Assembly: GCA_036583965.1 (NCBI GenBank)
Contig: JAZBQD010000030.1
Span: forward strand, 50,717,551 to 50,781,550
Source of the DNA: Prunella strophiata
Lineage: Eukaryota; Chordata; Aves; Passeriformes; Prunellidae
Length of the DNA: 64,000 nt
Direction of reading: 5' to 3'
In this document: positions 55,022-64,000 of the stretch, in pieces
Numbering within the stretch: the first letter of the stretch is position 1
Layout: each line of letters opens with the position of its first letter
The notes under the pieces: model-generated
What the model was told of the DNA's origin: nothing
Databases searched by the model: none
The model's input: only the letters and a program-made list of their open reading frames with translations
Position numbers and translations under genes: made by a program

Positions 55022-56579
55022 AAACAATAAGCCTTAGATCTTTGTAATGGAAGAGGAAGAAGCCTGCTTGGTCTCAGAGCAGAACACCAAAGCACAGCCA
55101 GGTCCCGCTTGTCCTCCCCCAGAAGTTTATTAATGAATGAACTGCTCCTAACAACCCACTCTCTTTTTCTTCCCTGCCCTCCCCCTTTTCTGTCTTGAAC
55201 TTCCAGCAGAGAATCGAGTCTTTGTTGTCACTGAGGCTGTTGGTGAACTTTAACCTCCTGCAGCAGCCTCAGTGCTGCCCCATGGACCATGTTCCAGTCC
55301 AGAGATGGGTGAAAACATCCCCCATGCACCCTGCCAGCAGGATCAGGACTGTCCTGTGCCTGTGTCTGGGTATGTTTCAGGGTGCTTCAGCACAGAAATG
55401 GGCTGGGTATTTGCAGCTATTGAGATGGTATCAGAAGATTTAAAGCATTACAGGGGAAAGAATGAATTTAATGGACATTCCTTCATTTCTAGGCTCTCTC
55501 TCCATCATATGCAGCCCACACTAAGTAATCCACTGGCAACAATGACGTGGGAAGAAGCAGAAGAAGCCTTGGTAACACCAAAGTGTTTTATTACTGGATC
55601 TTGGTTTTCTTCCCTTTGAACTTCTTCAGGACATTAAAAATTGCATCGTACCATAATTTCATTTTCTAGACACGCAAAATGTTGTGAGGGGTTCCTGCTA
55701 TAACTTATTTACTTAATTACACTGCTCATGCAACTCTGAAGTCCAATTTACAGGCACATTTTCAGATACAAGGCAGAAGGATCCAAATGCAGTTATTAGA
55801 GCTGTTATTAGAGAGGAAATACTGTTTATACACTATTTATACTGCAGTGGCTTTGAGGGTTCAGTGGGAATAAGCCAGACTCCAAGGACATTTTAATGTG
55901 CTTTGGATCATGCCTGCATTAAGAAAGAGATCACAATGGTTCTTATCAATGGTTGTGGAAACCAGATGCCAGGGTCTGGTTATTGAGGTTTTATTTCCAG
56001 GAAGCATGTAAATCCTTTATTTTATAAACACATCTCCTTTTTATAGTATGAATGACAGATGGAGTAAGAGGAAATTGCATAATAAAATGAGTAAAAGCTG
56101 ATATCAGTTTGAATTTGTTCAGACACTGATGATTATCTCATGCTTTGAATAACAGACATCTGCATGCCTCTCATTAAAGCAGGAGTCTCTCAGCTACCAT
56201 GTCACAGCTGCAAGTTTTCCTAAGTTTTTCATATAAAATAACTGGTTTAACCACCAAAACCACCATGTTGTGGTATCTCAAAAAAATTAAACAGCCTTGA
56301 CTTTTCAGGACTCACTGGCTCGTTTGCATTAACATCAAAGTTCCACAAAAGGAAAACCCCCTGTGGGATTTATAGCATGTAAACAGTCAAATTAATCCAG
56401 AGCTTGGTGAGAGATTGACACAAAAGAGTAGAAAGGTGCAAAGCACAGCTTAATTAGACCATTATATTCCACAATGACCAGCACATGGATTATGGAAATC
56501 CAGCTTTAATAAAATCCTGGATATGCTTATTTTGGTAGAGAGCTGATATTCCCATTTAATATTAAGTTCAGAGAGTAAC

Positions 56580-56580
<1 letters not shown>

Positions 56581-56647
<67 letters not shown>
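56581..56647 (+). repeat. (ATT)22 microsatellite
   Basis: 67 bp of uninterrupted ATT repeats, the longest perfect microsatellite in the window. It is very likely length-polymorphic. Confidence 0.97.
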
Positions 56648-56648
<1 letters not shown>

Positions 56649-57167
56649 ATGGACTGGATCCAGTATGACTACCTTATGCAGGGAAGCACTCATGTTTTAC
56701 CTTTTCAGCATTTAAAAGCACTGAGTAAAATAATTTAGCTAAAGTAAGAGGTAGTGTTTTGAGACAAGAGAGAGGGAGAAACACACCTGAATTTCACCAG
56801 AGAAATCCAGTCCTAAATCAGATTTGCTTGGACTGGGCCTGGGCCTAAGTCATCTTTAGTTATCACAGCTGGGGTCATGATCAGTGACTGAGGGACAATG
56901 AGCTTCATCTTATTTTTCCCATTTCCTGAGGGTTACAGGCTGCTGGCACTGGTCAGTCAGGCCAGCTCACAAGCTAGGTGGGCTTGCTGGGCAATTTTAG
57001 GAAGAAAGCTGTTCTTCAAAGTAGCCTTAACCAAATATGAAAATTCACAAAAAACAGGTACAGTTTGAGGAGGAGTGACAGGGACAAGAGCCAAAAAGAT
57101 GCTTGCAAATAGGAATGCTTGTAAACTAGGAAATTTTGGTTTTGTGAGCTGAATAGCAACCCTGACA

Positions 57168-57297
57168 GAAGCATTTGGACAATACTCTCAGGCACATGGT
57201 GAGACTCTTTGGAATGGTGCTGTGCAAGGCCATGAGTTGGACTTGATGATCCTTATGAATCCCTTCCAGCTCAGCTTATTCCATGATTCTGTGAGAT
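57168..57297 (+). mobile_element. CR1 LINE, short 3' end
   Basis: 'gaagcatttggacaatactctcaggcacatgg', 'ttggacttgatgatccttatg', 'cccttccagctcag' and 'ttccatgattctgtgag' match, in order, the 3' terminus of the avian CR1 subfamily that ends with 'cactcaggatattctatgattct'-like sequence. About 130 bp, plus orientation. Confidence 0.88.
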
Positions 57298-60200
57298 GTG
57301 AGATAACTGATGTGAGTTAGCAAAGACATGACGTGATGGAGAGGAGAGTTCCTGTGGGAACTTCCAGTGGGTACATGGGAACAAGAGATGAGCACAAACA
57401 AAAGTGTCTACTCAGTAGGTTAATGCAGAGTCAAGAAACTAAAAGGAAATTATGGGGACTTTTTTTTTTCTCTGAAGGTTAAGGAAAACACAGTTGTCCC
57501 ATAGGAGTATTCATAGGATTAATCATGCTGTTAAATAAACCCCACATCAGGATGCAAGAGTACTGCATTTTAGATGTCCACACCATCCACCCTTCCAAAG
57601 CCTGAAACCTTCCCACATGGGCCATGTTGCTCCCTCTAGCATGAACTCTGCATGATCCTGGTGGAACCAGCTGCCCAGAAGCCTGTTCAACAACTCCTTA
57701 CAACTCTGCTAATTCAGGAGTACTTGTAGCTGATGCCTATTATGCCTAACTCATTGCTCTTTAACTCCATCAAAATGGAGGAAAATATTTCTAATGCACA
57801 CAAAAATTCAAGCCCTGAGCTTCTTCAAAGACCCCAACAGCTTAGTTGCAATGAATCACTCTGTTATGAGTCATTATGAAATCGATAGGGCTGCTTTTTA
57901 TCCAGGAACAATCAAAACCTTCATCACAGGACCCCCTTTGTGCAAGATCTCCTGGTGTATTGAGCAGTTGCATATTGTCACACACAAAAAAAATTCTGAG
58001 AATGTTTTTTCTTGAAATAGAGTATTAACTGCCTTTGTACAATACAGAATTATATTATTTTCAGCATGGTTTTGTTTCCTGCCACACTACCAGGCAGAAA
58101 AAAATACTTATCATTTAGAAATGTCAGCTGAGAAAAATAAATCTAAGGCACATTAAATCACACAACAAAAATGCTGTAAGAAAGCCCCTTACTGCTCCAT
58201 TCATGCCCTGGAGCTTGCTGATCATTACATATAAAACACACGCTTATTCTCATAAAATGCATTAAGATTTTATGGCACAGTGTCTTGAAATCACTCAGAA
58301 ACAACCTAGAAATGTCATTAGTGGGTGACTGTGCTATGTGAATTATAGCTTTTGCCCAGTATATTATTTCATACCCTGAGAAATTTGATCTACTCAAATC
58401 ATAATTATTTTCGTTTTCATCTGAACATTAACCCTGCTCCATCTATGGGTGAGTAACTAGCCTGGCTCAAAGTCCATTCCCCTTGGAAAGCAAAGCCTAC
58501 ACCAGCACATTAGGAAAACAAAAAGCCAGTCTCTGTTTCATGTTAAGCTGAACACATCTGGAAATACAGGTCTTGTTATATTTGGTGCACACTGCACAGC
58601 TGCTCTGAGATAGCAAGGCAAGCACCACTATTTCAGATTTAAAAAAGAGTAATAATGCATTGTTTTCTGACTTGGCAAAGAAGATGCTAAATAAATCATG
58701 TGAATTATTCAGTGTTGAGAGACAGGTTATATTTTCTATTTCTGCTCTTTGCTCAGTCTCACATGACTTTAATACATGCAGAGGTGAGAAAAAAAAAGGC
58801 CTTTCTTAATCTCTGAAGTATGGCTTCCTCAGTATTGACTGCAAATTGGGTTTTTCTAGGTGAATGGTCAGAGTCTGGGTCTGCTGAAGTGACTGCCAGG
58901 AATGACAACACAAGATTAGATCAGCATCTCCATCCTGCTAAAACTTCCACAGCTGGGCAAGTCCTCCCTGTCTTCCTCCTTTTCCTTCCTGCATCTTTCC
59001 AAATGATGTGCAGAGACGAACACTCATGTTGGCAAATCTCTCTGTATCCTTATATCACCCCAGAAGTCCTGGGGGAGAGGATGCCCACCAATGCTATGCA
59101 CACGTGCTGCCAAATCCTGCTGAAGAGGATCCAGCAGGAACAGCCTGTTCAGCAGGAACAGCCTTCTCCTGGATATTTATGCCTCCCTGCTCAGAGCTCA
59201 GGTCTGACAAAAGTTATGATACCTGAAAGTACTCCATCAGAGTAGCAATAAACATTCCCTAATGCAACAGAGTGCCTGACTTACACGAAGCCTTTTTTCA
59301 CAAGCACTTTAAACAGAGGATTACGGTTCCCTTGACACAGCATAAATCCTGGGTGACATGCTGGATGCCATGAATCAAATCAACACTCCAAGGGCTGCAC
59401 CAGACAGTGGCTGGCTCCTGAAGGCAAGGGGAGAGAAGAGCCAGAGGAACGCCCCTTCCCTGCTTTGCTGTGCTCATTCTGCACAAGAGCTACAAGGCCA
59501 TTGAGCTAATCACCCCCATAAAAACATTATTTCAGTGCCTCTTACATGTGACAGCATTCTTTACTACTCTGCCCTGCTAATTTGTCTCAGCTCTCCTCTT
59601 TGGTTTTCCTCACTCTGAGAGATACTCTATCAGTACTGGGCCTTTTGGGTAATTAAACCTGCAGGATGCCTGTCTTTTGTCTGGGACAGGTGTCCATCAC
59701 CAGCCAAACACACCCAACAACTCCATTCATGGCTGTCTGCAGATGCACGTTTGATGGACATACAGGACTGTGAGGCCTTCCAGCTTTCACCTTCTCTGTG
59801 TGACTTTTGTGATATGCTGGGACATGGATGGATGTGACCATTCTCTGGCTTAAGGCAGGGACATGTGAGGAGAGGGGTTAGATCAGGACCCCACAGGGCA
59901 TTGCAAACACTGCTGGTCTGTTCATCAGAAAGGCTCATCCCAAGAACTGGAAGAGAGGAAGGGAAGATTTTTATTGTTTCATTGGTGTTTATTGTTCTCT
60001 CAAATTTTCCCACCTCATTCATAAATGCATCCAGGCTTGCATTTGGGGAAGGGCAAAGACTCACCTCTCTTTTAAAGGTAAGGATTTTGCAGTACGTGTT
60101 TCAAAATAAATTGTTGTTGCTTTAAATCACAAGGTTAGACCAGATGTAAACTTGGACGAGGGATTACAAGTTCATCTAAGAAATACATGCTTTTCAGGTG

Positions 60201-60443
60201 CTCTCATACACTTTATTTGGCTTGCTGGATACTACTTTGGCAATTCTTGCAAGGTAGAGATTTTATAGTTCCATGTTACACAAATATAAATCAGTGAAGC
60301 AGATCGAATATAAACAGATGTAATAATGGCAATAGACTTTTGACTATATTGTATTTTGACTGCTTGTCTTTAAAAAAGGGTGGTTACAGTATCATCCATA
60401 TTAATATATTTTCCTTGAAAGATGTGAATAATGGCTCAAATGT
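57298..60443. other. Intronic DNA, nothing assignable
   Basis: Open frames at 58820-59245 (plus, 141 codons, containing an 18-bp tandem repeat at 59132-59167) and 59630-60064 (minus, 144 codons) have no recognisable domains. Confidence 0.5.
59132..59167 (+). repeat. Two-copy 18-bp tandem repeat
   Basis: Unit cagcaggaacagcctgtt followed by cagcaggaacagccttct (16 of 18 identical). Confidence 0.85.
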
Positions 60444-60592
60444 TATAGAATCAGATTATGGAATCATAGAATAGTTTGGGTTGAAAGTGACCTTTAAAGG
60501 TCATCTGATCCAACCCCCTGCAATAAGCAGAGACATCTTCAAGTAGATCAGGTTTGTCCCAGCTCTATTCCATTTGACCTTGAATGTACCAT
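60444..60592 (-). mobile_element. CR1 LINE, short 3' end, inverted
   Basis: 'ttatggaatcatagaatagtttgggttgaaa' is the classic inverted CR1 terminus. It is followed by 'tgacctttaaaggtcatctgatccaaccccctgc', 'agcagagacatcttcaagtagatcaggtt' and 'ttgaccttgaatgt'. About 150 bp, minus orientation. Confidence 0.93.
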
Positions 60593-63500
60593 AAACTTCT
60601 GGTGTGAAACCAGAAAACTTGTTTAGTCAGTGTGGATATTTGTAATGCATTAATTGTCACATCTCATAGGTATATAGCCTTCCTTGTACATGATGTTAAA
60701 AAGGCATTAAAAAAAAAAAAAAAGAGTGTCTTGTAATGTAAAAAAAAAAAAAAGTCTAAGGAACTATGTAAATGGCAGAAATTATACAAAGACATTGAAG
60801 GAAATAAGTAATCTAAACATATGTAGTATCACAAACACAAAATAAAATTTCAGACCAAAGAGAATATAAGAGATATAAGTGACAGCTGTACAGCTGTGTA
60901 GATATAAAGATACAGAGATATGGAATTCATATTATAACATCCTTTCCACCTAGAAAGCTGCAGTCAATTTAAGTCATATTTCTTTCCTTAGAATAACGCA
61001 ATTGAAACCCCCAAAAATGTCTCTAAGGTAAAGAAGTACTTCAACATTATCATCTATGGTGAAAAGTAAATAAGGAGAAAGTTAAAGAAGTGGTGAGGAA
61101 GGACAGAAAAGATGCTGGAAGAACAGCCTGTTTAGTTCAACAATACCAGAAGATTCATATTGATCTGGAAAGACAAAATCCATCATCTAATCCTTCTGTG
61201 GTGATGGTACTCATGCTGCTATAATAACCTTGGAGCAACTGAGATGTGGAATGCAATTATAGATGGTGGAATAAAATAGATTGAATTAAATGATTTTGTA
61301 CTGGAATCTGTCATTTGTCAAAGAACAAACTTCTTCCCCTTTCATTCTAAAATGTTCCTTAGGATGAAGATCAAACCACTGCCTTAAAATGAGGGTGAAA
61401 GTTCCCCCTCTGCAAGGCTATGCCTCAAGTAAGTTTACAGGACATAAGAATTCCAGGATTTCATAACAAAAGTTCAAATTTTCTTTCCCAGGGATAAGTG
61501 TCCCCTCAGTCAGAGCAGCACCTCTTACCTGACTGATTCCTCTCTTTTCAGCATCAATTGATCTTTCTCATTTACAACATAAAAGTGTCACAACCGCCAC
61601 CCAATGCTCACCCTTCATTTAACTCATGTTCCTTTTTTAATTTTTCGTAAATATTGAGACAAAATCTTATCATTCAAAGTATAAGAATGTTGTGAATTCT
61701 AAGAAATTAAAATGAGGAAACCATGTTGCATAACAGGATGCTTCCTCCCCTAAAATCTTCCACAGAGCAACACATAAGTAAGTCCCTACAGACTAAAGTA
61801 AACTTGAACACCTTTTGCATTTTTATCAGACATTTCTTTCTAGGTTTTAAAAAAAAAAAAAATTGCTTAATGTGCCTAGTTTCTCCTTCTAGGCTGACAC
61901 AGGAGCTAATGTGCTGAAAATCTTGTGGATTCCTCGCTAGGTAGAATTAGCTCATTGTTTTCTTTTTTACTGAATTAGCTACATAAAAGAAAGAAGATCT
62001 TTTACACTCTACAATCTGCAGCCAAATGCAGTGAGACAGCTGCAGTTTTAGAGAGCATCCTGCACTAAATGAAATCCTAACAAATGAAAGTTCAGTGCTT
62101 AGAAATACGTGTCTTTTCAAACTGCCACGTAAAATCTTTTGCCTTTAACTTGTGCTATATCAAAGTTTCCACTTATATCTAGAGCTACAAACTAGATTGA
62201 TTGCCAATGCTAGAAATGGATGAGTCCTTTAAAAGCTTCTCCTTTAAAATCATTTTATGCAGTCTTCAAAGCCATAACATCAGAGATATTAACAGCCCCA
62301 GAGGCTTTATTTTAAAGACCACATAGAAAAAAGGAAATATTTTAATATTAAAAAGTCTTTTATATAACCCACTCAGACAGGGAGAGGGGGGAGAACTTCT
62401 GCTGAACCTTTTCAAAATATGTGAGCCAGTTTTTGCAGCAGATGCTGGAGTTTCTCAGCCTGGATGTCAAATTGTATTAGCTCCATCCACGAGATGGGAA
62501 GCTGAGGGTATTACTGCTGTTGGCATATGGACTGTGACAGCATCAGTATAGGAAGGTGTATCCTGAAAAGTGCAGCAGTCAATATGCAAAATATAAATCA
62601 ATTACACTTCTTTGTAGCTTTAATAGCTGTTGTCTGGCAGACTGAAGCTGTTCAGACTCGGTTACACATCCCTGATAGCACTTGGATGATATAGTAGGAC
62701 TTGCTTTCAATAGACATTACCTATCTTCTGTCAAATCTTCCTCCTGTCACATCTTTTAACCTGCCTGTGAAGCTTCACTTCCAGTAACCACGAGAATGTG
62801 AAGGGGCACTACCTTGCTGCAGGCTAAATTCCATGGAGAAATATTTCTCTGTGACCAAACAGTTAGGTAGTAGCCAATGCAATGTCAACAACTGAAAATG
62901 ATTAAAGATTCCCAGAATGTTCCTTAGACCTTTCTGATGCCTGAGAACTCACTGTTGGGTGAGGTTTGCATTTTTTTTTGAAGCTTCTGCATCACAAATG
63001 TTCAAGGGTTTTGCATTCCAAATCTGAATTAAGCTTTAATTCAGCCACATTTTTCTTGAGGAATGTGAATGGTGATGTGTTGGGAGTTGCTTCAGCACTC
63101 AAATATTTTCAGGAAAAAGACAGTGAACTAGTAAAAATCAAAGCAAACAGTAGTTTCCATCCCTACAAATGGACTGAGAAAAATAAAGGAAGGTTACAGT
63201 GATTTCACAACCAAATCATACCAATTCCTACTTTGGAATGTTGAAGTTCATATACATCTCTAAGAAACCCTCAGCAAGCTTTCTGTCTAATATTCATACA
63301 TATAAGCATGTAAAAGCAAGTATGCAGTATGAGGTCCTTGCCCTTGACACTTTTTCCTCAAAAGCTAAGGTAGAGCTCATGATGACATAAAGAAAACACT
63401 TCTCTGAAGTAGCAGATGTCAAGTCATACTCACTCATCTTAGTCTGTGTCCTTACTTGACACAGGTCAAGTCAACTGACCTGCAGAGCCATTGATCTGCA

Positions 63501-64000
63501 GCAGAACTGAGGCCAGAGCCATGCAATGACTGCTCCAACATCCACATTGAAGGGCCTTGTCACAGGCTGAGTGATCACATGCAAACCAGCTCCCTGCTGG
63601 TCTGTAGCCCCTCAATCAGGTGTCTCTAACACAGAGCAATGGAACAGGAAGGCAGCATTTCACTTTGCTGCAATGCTCCTGTAGTTCTGTCCTGCTATTC
63701 AGGGCTGAAGCCACCCATTCTGACTGAAACACAGAATTATTCCTCCCATCCTTATTTATTGTTGGTTCACCTTGCTTGAAAAATGGCCACTTCCCTTCTT
63801 TCAAAGATGTCTGCTGTTTTCTAACATTGGCTAATGGACATCCTTATCAATGGCTGTAATGTATGTGGCATCTCCATAAAGCAGCACACCTTGCTGGACC
63901 ACAAGAGGAAACTGCAAGCCTGTAAACATCCCTGTCTTCCTGTCATTGTGCTCTCCAAGGATGACTCTGAGAGACAAGAAGCCTGACAGAGTCTGGACTG
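60593..64000. other. Intronic DNA, nothing assignable
   Basis: AT-rich, with A runs near 60708-60723, 60741-60753 and 61848-61862. The 78-codon frame at 62966-63202 has no recognisable features. No exon was found up to the window end. Confidence 0.5.

Larger units (their letters stand above)
46191..57167. other. Intronic DNA, nothing assignable except simple repeats
   Basis: Contains a T21 tract (47872-47892), a G13 run (49133-49145), a two-copy 19-bp C-rich repeat (53145-53182), an AT-rich segment with nested inverted repeats (54961-55021) and a long ATT microsatellite (56581-56647). No exon was recognised. Confidence 0.5.

Noticed and set aside
58820..59245. 141-codon plus-strand frame with QQEQP repeats
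   Set aside because: The repeat is an 18-bp tandem duplication and no domain or splice context supports coding. It lies within a long intron on the opposite strand.

Overview
The window is vertebrate nuclear DNA, almost certainly from a bird and probably a songbird. The evidence is several 3' ends of CR1 LINEs (the dominant avian retrotransposon), solo LTRs resembling avian ERVL-type LTRs, and one short element that looks like the tRNA-Ile/CR1 hybrid SINE known from songbirds. Composition is AT-rich with few CpGs, except for one CpG-dense patch over a terminal exon.

Only one protein-coding gene is recognisable: LHFPL6 (formerly LHFP), a four-pass membrane protein of the LHFPL family, on the minus strand. 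Two of its coding exons lie here. The penultimate one (33558-33656) encodes the end of TM3 and most of the second extracellular loop. The terminal one (20569-20687) encodes the rest of that loop, TM4 and the cytoplasmic tail. Splice sites and phases fit perfectly (phase 1/1, split glycine codons). The large upstream coding exon and the 5' exon are not in the window, so everything above 33657 is interpreted as intron, and the stretch below about 19595 as 3'-flanking intergenic DNA.

Layout: 1-19595 is intergenic and holds two CR1 copies, one tRNA-derived SINE, one ERVL-type solo LTR and several A-rich tracts. 19595-20687 is the LHFPL6 3'UTR and last exon, partly a CpG island. 20688-33557 is the last intron, with one LTR close to the last exon in antisense orientation and one CR1. 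33558-33656 is the penultimate exon. 33657-64000 is the 3' part of the preceding intron. It contains an LTR-like unit flanked by two ~97% identical 260-bp direct repeats, a long ATT microsatellite and two or three CR1 fragments.

I found no operon, CRISPR array, functional tRNA/rRNA gene or novel multi-gene system. The many other open frames of 60-175 codons have no recognisable domains and are best read as chance. The most worthwhile follow-ups are the direct-repeat/LTR structure at 36879-37853, the hybrid SINE at 3534-3655, the antisense LTR beside the LHFPL6 terminal exon, and an 18-bp perfect palindrome at 29515-29532.
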